Below are positions 40,293 through 54,000 of a stretch of DNA of 64,000 nt, piece after piece. A program made the translations under genes and the position numbers. How positions within the stretch are numbered: position 1 is the stretch's first letter; every line of letters starts with the position of its first letter. This DNA comes from Nemertoderma westbladi (lineage: Eukaryota > Xenacoelomorpha > Nemertodermatida > Nemertodermatidae), in the NCBI GenBank assembly GCA_032718475.1, contig JAUCBJ010007130.1, positions 1 to 64,000 on the forward strand, written 5' to 3'. Under the pieces are notes generated by a model. It was not told the DNA's origin. It ran no database searches and saw only the letters and a list, made by a program, of their open reading frames with translations.

Positions 40293-42561
40293 ATAACAGA
40301 TATTCGGTTCTGATTGCGGTGTAGGCAATAAATACAGTTTAATATTGTTTTGGTAAAAACAATAACAGATATTGCTTCTGGATTGCGGTGTAAGCAATCC
40401 AGTCTAAAGTACCGGTACCGGTTGAACGGTAACCTGTACTACTGTAGGCCTGTAGGCCCAACTGCCCGAACCGGTACTTACGGTACAGGTACAGCAGTAT
40501 TATTCGATTTGATTATTATATGCCGGTAGGTCTTAATAATTAATCGGGGACGCCTGGTTTTTATTGGGATTTTACTTAGGCCTATTTCTGTCAGTTTTAT
40601 TTATTTGTAGGCCAGTATTGAGCAGAAGGCGTGTAAGCCTGCTCAGATTGTACAGATAATTTGTAGGCTTGACTGTTGGCTGACTGTTGATTAGGTCTGA
40701 ACGGATTGCAGTGCATGTAGAGTGTATGTCCGATAAAGAACGGTTAGGAAGTAGGGGCAGCCATCGCTGTAAGGTAAACCCCCATCCAAAGAATAAGTCG
40801 TACTACTGGGTTAGAACGCATACTACTTAACCATTTCGGAGTCTGCATGTCCTGTGGTTTATTTAGGCTTGATAGTAGTTTGCCAGCGTTTGGTCTGTAC
40901 TTTGTTTGTGTAGTCTGTACGGGTAGCGTATAATTTATTTAGATAATTTGTAGGCTGGATAGTTGTCTGGCTGTTGTTGGGTTTGAGGAAATTTCGGTGT
41001 GTGCAAAGCATCTGTCCGATAAAGAACGGTTAGGAAGTAGGGGCAGCCATCGCTGTAAGGTAAACCCCCATCAAAGAATAAGTCGTACTACTGGGTTAGA
41101 ACGCATACTACTTAACCATTTCGGAGTCTGCATATACCGTAGTTTGTTTAGGCTTGATAGTAGTCTGTCAGTATTTGGTCTGCATTTTGTTTGAATGGTT
41201 TGTACGCGTAGCGTAATATTTATTATTCAGAGTTTATGCGATTATTCGCAACATTCATATCCCCAAGTTTATTCCTACAGTAATTGTGTTTGTTATACAT
41301 ACCGTTATAGTTAAACTAACCCCGGTACTACATCAGGGCTGCTCGGCGTAGGTAAAGACTGGAGATTTTGTGCTTTGGTCACTCCGGCAGATACCGTGGT
41401 TCTTTTAGCTGTTCAAGTATTTTTAACTACTAATTATTTGTTATACAAGTACTTGTACCTAATTTAGGGTTTAGTGTACAGTACTTTCCGAAGGTGATTA
41501 GTGTGTAGGCAGTGTATTTGTGTTGTAAAGTGGTTAATAGGCACGTTGGTTCTGGTAGACCGCGGTAATTAACTTCTAGGTAGGGACACTCCGTGATACA
41601 TAACGTAGTACCTATAGCGATACGGTTATAGGTCGTCAGGCGGTGGTATTTTCCTATCTGGACAACGCAGTATATTTACTACTACTTATTATTTTCAAAT
41701 ACCGTAGTAACCTGTCCGTTGTAATAACCAGATATTCTAACCCTTTGTTAGGCTGGTTAGTAGACTTCTTGTAAAATTACCCTAAAAATTTGTATTTGTG
41801 TATTTGTAATTAAATTTTTGTGTTTATTTAGAGATTGTAATCTCAACCCGAATTGTATGTAATTTGTAGTATTAAGTAACTTAGGTAAATTAGAATTATT
41901 TGTTTTAGTGTCTAACAAGTAGCACTCCACTGAGAGCGCACAACTTATGTGTAGTGACTCCCCCAGAAATAATAACATTTATTTCAAACATTGACAAAAC
42001 CCATTAAACGGGTATATATATATTATAAATCAACTCAAACGATTTATAAATAGTAGGCCTGCCATATAACAATTAGGTCTCAATATCAGTTGGACTACTG
42101 CTTAAATAACGGTAATAAAGTAAGTTAAAGTAACCAAGTAACCCTTAAAATTCAGAAATTCAATTATTCTAAAATAATTGACATACCGGTATTTACAATA
42201 GGCTTATTATATTTATTTCTATAAATTTTAGGTTGAAATCATACCGGTATTCTGTAATTAATTCTAGTTAATAATTATACTTATATATACTATAAGTGTA
42301 AACTGCATACCGGTATCCACGATAGGCCTATTATATATTTATATATATTTGTGCTAAAATTATATACCGGTTTCTGTGAAAAACCTAGTCTGTAATAATA
42401 CTTATATATACCATAAGCATACCGGTATTCTAATATTATATATAGCACGCTACACTGAGTAGCAGTATCGGTAATTAATTACTAGGCTAGCAGTTAATAC
42501 TGAATTACTGGACTTGTTTAGACTGTAATATAGCAGTAGGCATTCAACTGTGCAAACAAAC
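40293..42561 (+). other. Leader of element B
   Basis: Same plan as in A: two copies of a ~286-bp block (CGATAAAGAACGGTTAGG at 40731 and 41017) and, near gag, ACCGGTAT/ATAGGCCTATT repeats at 42180-42430. It begins ATAACAG next to the LTR, as in C. No TGG primer-binding site is seen. An extra short duplication (AATAACAGATATTGCTTCTG-like) lies at 40293-40400. Confidence 0.8.
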
Positions 42562-45217
42562 ATGTCTGATACTAAGCAGAACATGTCAGACAGTTTATTA
42601 GATGTAACTATCTGCGACTCAGATAAGGGTGTAGAACCGTCTACACCTAAGTTCAGTTCACCTCCCACTGTGAGGAAGGTCATCCCTCCAGTAGTAATAA
42701 CAGAACCTAGGCTGGTCCAACATCGTAGGTCTATCATAGGCACTCGAGCCCAGGTCAAGCGGGACCAAGAAGCAGCGGAACAGCAACAACCCGTGAGCCA
42801 AGAACTTATTTCTCAGCGGCCCGACAGCTCCAGTAGTGAAGATACTGTAGAACTGACACCCGAGCGCGGAGCAAGGATGACGGATGCGTTTTATTCGGAT
42901 CCCCTTCTCATCCTTCCTGCAGCCGTACTCACCAGGTTATTGATCGCTGTGGAAGAACACCAGATCGATTGGGCGAGAAGTAAGCGATCAACTAAAGATA
43001 GTTATGAGGGATACACAAGAGAAGAACTGAAGTCTATGGTCGAGTCGCAATGGAACTTCCCCGGACCCGGACTCCCGTTTGATTTATCAGAAGCTGCCTG
43101 GGAAGACATACACCGGATGGGAGTAGCCAAGGAAACCATCGATCCAGCTGTGTGGAAGAGGTCCGCAGCCGGATACGCACAGGGATTCTTCAGCTCTATG
43201 GAGCGAGTAGAAAAACAACTGTTACAACAACCTCAAGGACCTCAAGAGCAGGGACAACTGCTTTATCAAGTTAGAGAAATAATTCTGCGAATCAGGCTAA
43301 TATTATCAGCCTTTGAAGAGGCTTCTAAAAGAAGACAAGACACGTCGTTGCAAGTTGCCGTAAAGACTTGGTTTCAAAGGGTGAGTCACCAGGTTCAAGG
43401 AACAGTTCAGTGGAAAGCTCAGCTGGAGGAGCGCTCAACCCATGGAGAATCAACAGACGCTACTTTTTCCCAAGTGGAAAGTGAAGCGACGGCAGAGAAA
43501 CCGCATAAGAGGGATGCCATTGACATCTATCTGTCAGACTATCAACGTTTTTTGGGAGATGAAGAGTTGAGGAGAAGGCTAGATGGACTTAGCCCTAATA
43601 GTGAAGGAGCACAGCGTGTGCTTGACGCCATCGACGTGGATAGGTTATCGGCTAACCAAGCTAAATTCGATGAACAACTCCGCATCGTTAAGGTTCAAGA
43701 AGAACAAGTAAAGAAAAAACGTATAGAAGATAGAAAGAAAGCGGCAGAGGCAGCGGCAGAGGCAAAAGCGGCAGCGGCAGAGGCAAAAGCGGCAGCTGCA
43801 GCAGTAGAAGCCGAAAGAAAGGCGGCCGAAGCGGAAATAAAAATAGCAGTAGCAGAAGCAGAACGGAGGGCATCTGAAGAGACAACCCAACTAGAGTTGG
43901 AAAATCTTCAAGAGAGACAAGACAACTTTAATAAACAGTTAACAGCTAGTAATATGCAGATGATGAATCGATCTACTCCCAAAAGACAAGGTTATACATC
44001 ATCTGAGGAAGGCGATACCACCGATACTGAAGGCAAAGGAAATAGATCTCATCTAAGCAGACGTAAAAGAACATTCCACCGTCAGAAATTGCCTGATTTG
44101 CCTCCAGCTGTTAAAAGGCAACTAAATAACACCAACTTAGGTAGTACAGAACCCACAGACCAAATAATTACAATGGAGAGACTCCCTACTATAGTAGATG
44201 AGCCTGAAATAGTTAGGCCTGTTCCCGAAGCCACCCTTTCGGTCGTAGAGACACCTGTACTCCCTGAACCTACCTCTCAATTCCCGTTGCACAGCACTAA
44301 GCTACCTGTGCCCAGCAGAACAGTCCGTGAGACAGTTCATACCCTGGATTCCGAGCGAAATATTCATGATTTGTCGCCCGTTGTCCCTCGTCCGCCCGCT
44401 ACAACGTTGGTGAATCCCGCTTCGGCGGTCGAATGGGTGGATGAGAGACGACGGGGGATGGATCTCTTGCTCGGACAGATGCAGGACACTGTTCAACAAT
44501 TCAAAGGCACAGTAAGGGAAAGTAGGCTAGAGTTGCAAGAAGTGCAGCAAAGTATCGCGCTAGAACGCGATAAATTAGTAAATACACAAAGGGGTATACC
44601 ACCACCCCCTGTAACAATGTGTCAACCTGTTAGGTCTGAAGTATCTCATGCGCAAGGTGTGGAGCCTACACGCATCTATACTGCTAGCGAAGTAGAAACT
44701 CCTATAGTGAACCCTATTAAGGGTAATTATAGACCTGTTGATAATGATATTCCCTATAGACCGGATCATAATCCGAGAAATTTATATACCGATAACTCGA
44801 TATTAAATAACACGATGGCCCAAGAAAGTTTTACGCGTCAAATGGCTAGAACCGAAGCCCGGCAAGCGGTAAAGGTGGGAGAGATCGTCAAGTTCAATGG
44901 AGATGAGATGAAATGGTTACCTTTTAATGAATATTACAAAGATAACATACAGAACTCTGTGCAATCTAATGGAGAGAAACTTAGATTCCTCATCGAGTGC
45001 TTGGAAGGATCTCCCAAGTTAATGGCGTTAAAGTTTATTGGACATCCAGACGGATTAAGACAAGTTTGGGATACACTAAACATCAGGTATGGTAATAGGA
45101 ATAACATAGCTGGTTATTTATATGCAAAGTTGGTAGCGCCCCGAAAGTTTATTAGCAGCGGAATTATAGAGTTTTCCGATGAGATTCAGGAGATCTGCAG
45201 ACAATTAGATTGGCTAG

Positions 45218-46195
45218 GTAAGTCTCATGAGTATCAGAATACTATGGTTATTAGAGCAGTGGCTTCTACTTTACCGAAGGGTGGAGTAGGTACACGCTGG
45301 GATAAGAAAGTGTTATATATGATGGAACAACAATGACGAGACCCTACCATGGCTGATCTCATGTCATTCCTAGATGGAGAAGTGAAATTACAGCTCCTGA
45401 AACTGTCCAGAGAGAAGACACCGGAAAACAAGGTAAGTGAAAAACCCGTCGCTAGGAGAAAGGTAACACCAGTGTGTTATACAGATGATGGCGAAAGCCA
45501 GACTTCTCAAGGAGAAGATAGCGGGAAAGACACTGACCGCGCTTATTACGTAAATAAAATGCCTAAAGATCAGGTAAGTAAATTCAAGTCTCGAACAAAT
45601 GACAGGAGAGAACAGGTAAGAAAAACTCCTCCTACGTCTCCCAAGAGAATTCCGGTGAGAAAACCCGAAGAAAGGACAAGCGTACACAATGTTACTCAGA
45701 GTAAGGTGAGTAACATCAAACCGAAGTGTGCGCTATGTGATGAATATGTGTGATGAATTTCTAAAGAAATCATTAACTGAGAGACGTGAAGTCATGTGGG
45801 ACAAGCGGTTGTGCTATAATTGCCTCAGACAAGGACACCAACGGCGAACCTGTTACTCTGACACAAGATGTGCCAAGTGCGGTGCGAAACATCATATCTT
45901 GTTGCACACTGAATTCGAGCGAAATAGTCCGAGTCAGGTAAGTGATTCCGAATTACATGTCCAATTCAGTGATGTGAACGACACTGATCAATCTGAGATG
46001 GAAGGATTCTATACAGACGAGTTCTCCGACGAAAACGAATCCTGTTACATGATAAATACCACAGTGTATCGAGCACTCATTTATGAAAAAGATACAGACA
46101 TTGACCTCGCTCTAACTACTTCTGATCGACAACCATCTTGGAAAGCGCCAACTTCCAATGTAGGGATTAGAGAATTTCCTGTGGTACAGGTAAGG
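45218..46195 (+). other. Cluster of seven 5' splice-site-like sequences in gag/protease (element B)
   Basis: Donor-like words with GT at 45218 (TAG|GTAAGT), 45433 (AAG|GTAAGT), 45574 (CAG|GTAAGT), 45616 (CAG|GTAAGA), 45706 (AAG|GTGAGT), 45938 (CAG|GTAAGT) and 46190 (CAG|GTAAGG). Six of them encode Gln/Lys-Val-Ser/Arg. Element A has all seven at the same codons between 30542 and 29555; element C keeps about four to five. Such donors could start spliced messages for the frames after pol. Use in splicing is inference. Confidence 0.6.
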
Positions 46196-46779
46196 GTCCA
46201 CGGACCAAACAGGAGTTATGTAGTGAATGCCCTCCTTGACTCCGGTAGTACAGGAACATTCATCGACAAAGAGCTAGCCGAAGACATATTCGCTGGACAA
46301 CCCAAGTTCCGAACTAAGCTAAACATGTCAGGAATTATGCAAGTTTGGAAATCCACAGTAACCGCGGATTATTATGTAGGTGCGTTGTCCACCCCCCAGG
46401 ACGAACTAGGAGAACATAGCATAAAGTCAGTGAAAATGGTGGCTATAAAGAACTTCGCTACTACTCAAGCAGACCTTTATAATTGGGACGAGGATGAGAG
46501 CATCCAACATCTTAAGATACCTCGATTCCAGACAGATTATCCTGGAGTGCAAATACTCATCGGTCAAAATGCGCATGAAGCGCTCGAGACATTAGAGAAA
46601 CGACCTACTCAACCGCAACCTCTACAAGTTTATGCGGGAAGAACTAGAGTAGGTTGGTACTTTACTGGCCCTTCCCGTAGAACTCTAATGGAAAGATTAC
46701 CTAAAGAGCAGGTATATCAAGCGCGAGAATGGGAAGTTGAGAACAGTGAGTTCGACGATCCAACTGAGGGAACTCCATA

Positions 46780-46785
46780 CTCCTC
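46780..46785. repeat. Target-site duplication of element C, left copy
   Basis: CTCCTC before the LTR, repeated at 62735-62740 after it. Removing one copy and C restores the reading order of the codons of B (PYSS then DND). Confidence 0.9.
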
Positions 46786-48051
46786 TGTACGCGCTTTTGA
46801 AGACCTTTAGCAGTTTAACCTGCCAAAATTTATATGTCTTTTGGTTTATATATAGACTCTAGAAGATGACAATATTTAATACCAATAAACACAACATTAG
46901 CAGAAGCCAGCCTAGTGCGCGTCCATTCACCCGCTGGATATTCCCGGGAGACTGGATTCTGAGGGCTTAGATTATTATTGCAGTGAAGCTTACTGTATTA
47001 TTCGATTGATCGTTAATAAATAATTTCTGACTAATATTATTCACTTTCGGGAAATATTAACAGTTCCTTTAGGACGTGGCGCTCTATCTAAGTAAACAGA
47101 GATATGACTTATACTAATCACAACGGTAAGTCGATAAGGCTTATGATTCACGTATGAGGTGCATTCTTTAGGAAATGCTTAGTTATCAGCCAGAATCATG
47201 CACACTACCGGTAACACACAATACTGCTCACTAATTTGCCGACCGTCAATGAATTTTATCATATATAAAGAGAATAGCAACGGACCAATGTAGTGCTTAT
47301 CAAACAGCATTAAATTCAATACACACCACAATAATATAAGTCACAATCGCTATATATATAACCCGCCTCTCTAACCTGTAGTGTATCAAGAAAATTGGGA
47401 AATTTGGGTTCTTTATAAACGTTCTCCAAATAATCTTCAATCAACTGATATAAAATATGACGACAGTAAAAACATTAAGACGGTAGGTTAAGATATGATA
47501 TGAACCGATATGTACAGTGATATGAGTTGAGTGTCCAAATTGTGCCGTGAATTAGACTGATAACAGTCATACGCTCTATAATCTTAAGCCTACTAATGTT
47601 TCTTTCTAGAGCCGTTGTTTCTGGCTTAGACAGCAATAACAACAAAGTATCAGTCCAAAAAACAGTAAGACTGAACACTCCCAGTATGATCGGCTCAAAG
47701 CTCCACATCGACAGAGAAAATCGCTCTGATTGGCTGAAGCCAAACAAAGAACCATGCGTCCAATGGCTGTTTCCATTTAAGCAACCAGCTGTTAGATGTC
47801 GTAATCTGAATCATCACGGCTAAGCTGTGTAAAAGTATTTGCCGTATTGCGGGTTTTTTGCCTTACCATGTCCGCTAAAACACGTATATAGAAGAATGAC
47901 TTTTATGTCCGTTAAAAACACCTGTAACGGTACCTTGCGGGCAAGGGGAATATATATACAGTTAGAGAACCCTTTTAGAGTATTCCAGCGCCTAGAGGGA
48001 AACTGGATTGCGAAGCAAAGGGGCCAGTTATATCCCACAGAAGCTTTTACA
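46786..48051 (-). repeat. Element C 3' LTR
   Basis: 1266 bp, TGTACGCGC...CTTTTACA on the plus strand. Shares ends and patches (GGACGTGGCGCT, ATTCCCGGGAGA) with A but the middle is different, so C is a separate LTR subfamily. Confidence 0.95.
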
Positions 48052-48129
48052 CCGCTCCCAGAAAATGGGATTTGAGTCTATTAATATACAAAAATCACAG
48101 TTTCTAATATACGTAAATACTCTAAACCG

Positions 48130-49055
48130 TTAGTCTTTCTTGCGCGGACGGCGTTTACGCAATTTTTTAAAGCTAGCCAGAGTCCTTTTCTCTTTGGGGC
48201 GAGCCACTTTACAAGGAGGGCTATAACTCCTGGGTGAAGGGTGCAATATGATTGCATCAGAGGGTGTAGAATTATGGTCGGTGTATCCGCCAGTCGAAGT
48301 GCCGGGTTGATTGACATCAACGTCGGGGGAGAGGGGTCTAACGGCTTTGAGAGCGCGTTTTAAGACAGCCGCTCTTACGGGTCCTTTACGAGTGGTCTGA
48401 ACGAGGGCCGTGGGTGGACTATAGGCAGCTAGAAACCTCCGGGTTTTAATGGTCCTTTCCAACTCGCGTTCGCGGGCTCGGTATTCGTAAGGCCGTCGAT
48501 ATACTTCCTGTAACTCGATATGCGTGATTTCTGTTCGACAGAAGCGAATAGATAAGGATGGAACGCATAAACTCCTTCGTAAGCGCGTCCGGAATAATAG
48601 CGATGGCGCGAATCACAATGTAAATCAGCGTTCGCTTCCCAAGCTCTGATGTAACGTAGTGTGATCATTTCATCTACGCTTTCCAAGTCGTGATTAAAAG
48701 GGCAATCAAAACTGGCGTGTCCCTTTAGTTGACAGTGGTGACATTGAGTCATAAATTGAGGGCAAACCGCAAAAATATGCAAATTATTAAATCTGCAATA
48801 CGCGCAATAAATTTCCATCGCCGGTTGTTCGTGGAAATAGGAACAGCGGACGTTTGTGTCCATGGGCGTAACATGGTCTCTCGATGCGCATAACCGACAA
48901 CGTTGCCGAGAAACATAGTTGGCATGGCGATAATCGTACGCAGTGAGACACTGTGGACCTTGATACCATTCTAGGATGTAATCGTTGTCGCTGTTCCGGG
49001 CACGCTAGGCTGAATCTCCTCAGATTCTAGGCATATTGTTTCGTCTTCCCAGTCT
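48130..49055 (-). pseudogene. Remnant of the zinc-knuckle accessory gene (element C)
   Basis: Corresponds to residues about 235-592 of the protein of element A. Zinc-knuckle motifs CAYCRFNNLHIFAVC and CHHCQLKGHASFDC and the basic end LRKRRPRKKD are still readable. Lost: about 1.0 kb covering the N-terminal ~230 codons, and about 150 bp in the middle (before ELQEVYRRPYEYR), plus frameshifts at about 48450 and 48865-48990. Confidence 0.85.
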
Positions 49056-49418
49056 GTTACGAATATAATTTTCGTGATCTATTCTCGGTTTATCGTTACG
49101 ACTCCGCTGGGTATGATATTTAAATAGAACCATTTCCCTTTCGGTGTCTACATCATCCGTATCAGGTAAATCGATAGGATGGCCGGTAGTTAGGAAGTCC
49201 ATATCCGTACTATTACGATGCGTATAGCGAGCGGTGAATTTTCGCTAGTCCAATTCACGCGTAAGTTGCTCTTGGGACATCGGCGGTTCGATATAACGAT
49301 CATCGTCCTCCGTAATGGTTGGATCGGTTTCACCGCGTATCAAGCTATCCACAAATGCTTGTAAAGGTAGAGTATATCGCTCCCTAATACCAAGATCATC
49401 TTCTATCAACTCCGTCAT
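49056..49418 (-). pseudogene. Remnant of the small acidic accessory gene (element C)
   Basis: Starts at ATG 49418 with MTELIEDDLGIRERYTLPLQ as in A. One in-frame TAG near 49245 (Tyr codon in A) and loss of the last ~10 codons in the same deletion that removed the beginning of the next gene. The rest is close to A, including DTDDVDTEREMVLFKYHTQR. Confidence 0.85.
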
Positions 49419-51043
49419 ATCTGCTATCTGAGTTTATTAATATCAAATAAGTTTATATTTAGGCGAGCGGGCGTCGCTGCCTACCTCTCTTCGCCCCCGG
49501 ACAGTGGGATTCTCAGCGCCGATACACCGTCGTCGCGGTGTTTACGCCAACATGTAGCAACAGCAAGACAACGATAACCGGCACAAGTCACTCCACTGTC
49601 CGTCCCAAAGGCTTGAATCCACTTTAGGTTCTTTCTATAGGAGAGTTGGGCTACTTTCACAATTGCGACTAGCTACTGTAAACACACCTTAGCAGTAACA
49701 TTCACCTACAAACACACAAATTCCACACAACTGTCACCAATTGTACACATACAGGCCATTTGTCCGTTAGTCAGTGCCTTCCAGAATGTCACGTTATTAC
49801 TGTGTATCCTTGGATACTAACAGTGTGCTATGTATTCTCTATGCTATGCAATGGGACAAGCTTTCTAATGTTCTTTTAACTTGCTTCTAATTCTAGCGTG
49901 GGTGTTGCTATGGTGACATTATGGAATGCTAGCGGTAGAATTAGGGTAATTCTCATGCATACAGATCTGGGATGCTATTTAATAATAATTCTTTAATTGT
50001 CAATATCCTCTTTATGCATGATTTTATTAATTTTATCGGCTATTGACTATATGTTGGAGATTCTCGCACTCTAATACACTCAATAGGATGAATCTCCGCT
50101 CCCATGATCTATTAATTAATGGAATTTTGGGAATGTTATAAATTGCACAAAACGACAATTTATGAAATTCATTTAAAATATGAATTTAAATTTATTCCCA
50201 TGAATTTTATTATTTGATGTTAAAATTGACACAATTTGATTCCAGAGAAGGTCTGGGGACATAGGATCCTTAATTCTATGAGATTGTCTTTTAAGAGTAT
50301 CGGTAAGTGCTACGATATCTTAATCGACTAGAATTGTTAACGGATCTGAATTTTACAGATTTTACTAAATATTAAATTAATATTTAAGATGGGCACCGAT
50401 TTATTCCAGAACTTGTCTGGGGACGTTAACCACTGATTCTAGAATTTGTCTTTCAAGTATATCGGTGGGTGCCGCGATATCTTAATCGACTAGAATTACA
50501 GATGGTCAAAAGGTTTAACAGATTTATTTGCGTTTTACGCTACTGTTAGGGACATCACGCTACTATATGTATTATTTAATATACGGTAGAAGAGCAATAT
50601 CGCACGAAGCAATGTCAGTGTGAAGAGGCAAGTCGTTTCCAAGGTCTACCCAGAGCTTGGTTTAGCCGAGACACGAGGATCTGAACTTTGCATTCCTAAT
50701 ACTCTGCCTACCAATAATACTTTAATATAGTAGTGGCTTTATTGTACTTTAAGAAGTATGGATATTTCATCTTACTGTAGTCACGTATTTATAATATGAT
50801 ACGGTCAGTAAGGAAAGAGAAAAAATAATTATTTCTCACCGTCGCACTAAATATATATTATAAGTAATTACGTACGTAATAAACACTAATATATTGCACT
50901 AATCTACTAAATAATCACTAAAATAACATTCTACTAAATAAAATTGAATAAAAACGATTATAATAAAGTACATAATAAAGTTCGCATATAAAAATACAAT
51001 AAAATAGATAAAACAATATAGTCATACACCCACTCCAGACGTA
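49419..51043 (-). other. Non-coding spacer between pol and accessory remnants, element C
   Basis: Colinear with 23489-25137 of A, including the two-copy ~180-bp repeat (50230-50530). No frame of note. Confidence 0.7.
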
Positions 51044-54000
51044 TTACGTTGGGGAGTCCCTAGATGTTTGAGGTATTAGGGAGGTGGTCGTGGGAAGAGT
51101 GTCTTGCCTTCCATAGTTTTCAGAGAGTTCTCTGTCTCTTTCCAGTAAACATAAACGACCAACTGGGCGATTGAGTTGTTGCGTCTCAAAGATTATGCCG
51201 GGCTTCTTGAAGTTACGCCGCATAACGATGAGTTCTACTGAACGCACTAAACCATCCTCCGAGATATGGGTCTCGATGATACGACCTGTCTGCCACCGTT
51301 TACGTCGGAGGTCTGGATCTACAATAAGTACCATATCTCCGGCGCTGACGTTTTCTTGCTGCGCAAACCACTTAGTTCGAAGTTGTAGCGTGGGCAGGTA
51401 ATGTTTCTCGAAATGGTCAGCGAAACGACGGGATAGCAACTGCATAAGTTGCCAAGTTCGACGGCAGTATTCGTCTCCGTCGGCAATCTCCGATCGTGGG
51501 AGCATGGCTACCGGTTTCTTCAGTAGAAAATGCGCAGGTGTTAGCGCTTCCAGGGAATCGGGACTCGATGAGACTGGCATAAGCGGTCTCTCGTTGAGAT
51601 AGGCAGCTATTTCCTCCATTAACGTCCGCAAAAGTTCGTCGGTGAGATACGCACGGCATGGCACTATAAAGTGAAATGCGGTCTTAACACTTCTAATTAA
51701 TCTCTCCCAACTTCCTCCCCACCAAGGGGCGTCGGCAGCGTTGAAGGTCCAGCTAGACGCTGTTATCCTTAGCTGGTCATCCACCTGTCTTTGGTTCCAG
51801 TCCTTTACGTAAGCCTGTATTTCGTTGTTGGCACCAATGAAGTTCGTTCCCTTGTCCGATCTCATGGTATTACTCGTACCGAAGCGAGCGATCTGTCGTC
51901 GTAAACTTAAGACGAAACTGTTGGTAGATAGATCGTTCACCATATCGAGATGGATGGCTCTGCAAGTCATGCACACGAAGATGACACACCATCTCTTGAC
52001 TATAGTCCTCGCACGATATACTTCAATAGGGCCAAATAAATCTACACCAGTATTAGTAAAAGGTGGTTCATAGAAGCTTACTCGTTCCCTAGGTAATTCT
52101 GCCTCTCGCTGTGTTAAAGGCCTACTGAATGCTTTCCTACAGGGTATGCAGTTCCTAAGAACTTGGTTCAGAGCTCTACGGGGTTTATCAAAATAATAGC
52201 GAGTTCGAATTTCGCTAAGAACTCGTTCTCTTCCAGCATGATAAAGCTTACTGTGAACATCTACAATCATCTTGATTTGTACTTCAAGATTTCTAATGAG
52301 TATGGGGAATTTAGTGTCAAAGGATAAGGGTGCATTGGTGAGCCTTCCTCCAACACGTATTAACCCATCTATCATTGTGCTAGAGAATCGATCCCTTAAG
52401 CGCATCTGCGGATTTCTCAACAACAGGAAATACTTTTCGGAATCCTCATAGCATTGCAGGAGTCTCAGTATCTGTTTATTGGTCTCTTCATGCTCCTGGT
52501 GACTAATTTTCTCCTTTAGAAAACTGTCAGATACCTTATATTTAGGTAAGTTTTTAATAACATGAACTTGTGCAGATGTCAATGGAGCGTTATCACTAGT
52601 GGTCTTCGTCCTGGAGTATTGATGATGAAAGCATCTCTTTAAATATGTGACGGCTTTACAGAGCCGATTCCAGGAACTGTAGTGATGCATCGCTCTCTGC
52701 AGCAGGGGTGAGATTCCTTGCGAGACGTCTGTTATTCCAGATTTCCAATCTCTATCTCGAATTTCCGCAACAGACTTATTTATAGCGAGGGATTGTGGAT
52801 CCAAATCATCGTTTCCGGAAACATGTAATACAGATAGATCGATAGTCGGTTTAAATAACTTCGATTTACTCGCCCGGGTTTTAGGTTTTAGGTTTTAGGT
52901 TAGGTTTCTCCGCTCCCTTGGCTTGTCTAATTTCCGCCGTAGTAAGGTGAGGAGGCCATTCGTCCTCTTCCTTGCTCAGGAAGTCGGGTCCACCCAACCA
53001 ATCTGGAGTATCTATCAGTTCCTGTGGAGTTGCTCCCCTGGAGGCGATATCGGCTGGATAAATCGTACCAGGGCAATGTCTCCATTGATCTATCTTTGTG
53101 CGACTAAGAATAATAGCTACCCTGTTAGTAACAAAAACGCTGAACTGACAGACTTCATTGGTTAGATATTCCAACACGAGTAAAGCGTCGGTCCAATAAA
53201 CCGTTTTCTCCAGTGGGTAATCGATTTGTTCCGTTACGTTCCGGCTGATGGCTGTAGCGTATAAAGCCGCTTTTAACTCCGCTCGAGGAACCTTTAACTT
53301 GTTGTTAATCAGTGCCTTAGAGGTAACCAAGGCGACTTTGATTCCATCTGGGGTTTCGACTCGGAGATATGCTACTATACCTATTCCCATGTCGCTGGCG
53401 TCTCCAAACACATGGAGTTGATAGGAATACGTAGGAAGAACATGGCCAAAATATGCACGGGAAATTATAAAGTTCTCGATGGCAGGTAGAGAATCTTCCC
53501 ATTTCATCCATTTCTTTAACAATTCTCCCTTAAGCGGATCGTCCCATGAGTGGTTTTCAAGCCACATTTGTTGTACTAAACTCCGAGCAATCAATATAAC
53601 TGGGCTAATGAATCCCAATGGGTCGAAATAAGTGCTCAGGATACTTAAACAAATCCGTTTGGTCCGAACTGGATTATCTCGCTGTTTTAACTGAAAAAAC
53701 AGGATGTCTCTTTCAGTGTCCCACTTCAAGCCAAGCTTCTTGGTTTCAGGAAGATCGTCCTTTATTAAGTCTAGATCTTTCGCTCCGCGGTCTTCTACCG
53801 GTATGGCTTCCAGAAACTCAAGGGAGTTGCTAGTGAATTTCGTTAGTCGAAATCCACCTCTTTTCAAACACTCTACCGTTCCTTTCGCGACAGCTATGGC
53901 TTCTTCTACTGATGGAAGGGACCTTAAATTGTCGTCCATGTATATATTACGCTTTATATTGTCTATCACTTCCTTTGAGAAGGAGTCTCTGTTGTCATTC

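Larger units (their letters stand above)
42562..46785 (+). pseudogene. Element B gag-pol, 5' part
   Basis: Starts at ATG 42562 (MSDTKQNMSD). Gag is continuous through the site where A is frameshifted. The alanine-rich coil is at 43735-43870. Lesions: TGA at 45334-45336, in frame, where A has CAG; and a 14-bp deletion near 45742 that removes the first Cys/His residues of a zinc-finger segment and shifts the frame. The remaining frame (from about 45728) keeps zinc knuckles CYNCLRQGHQRRTC and the protease LLDSGSTGTF, then reaches the insertion of C within the codons for TPYSSDND, giving a chimeric end VRAFEDL in the LTR of C. Not functional as a polyprotein. Confidence 0.92.
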
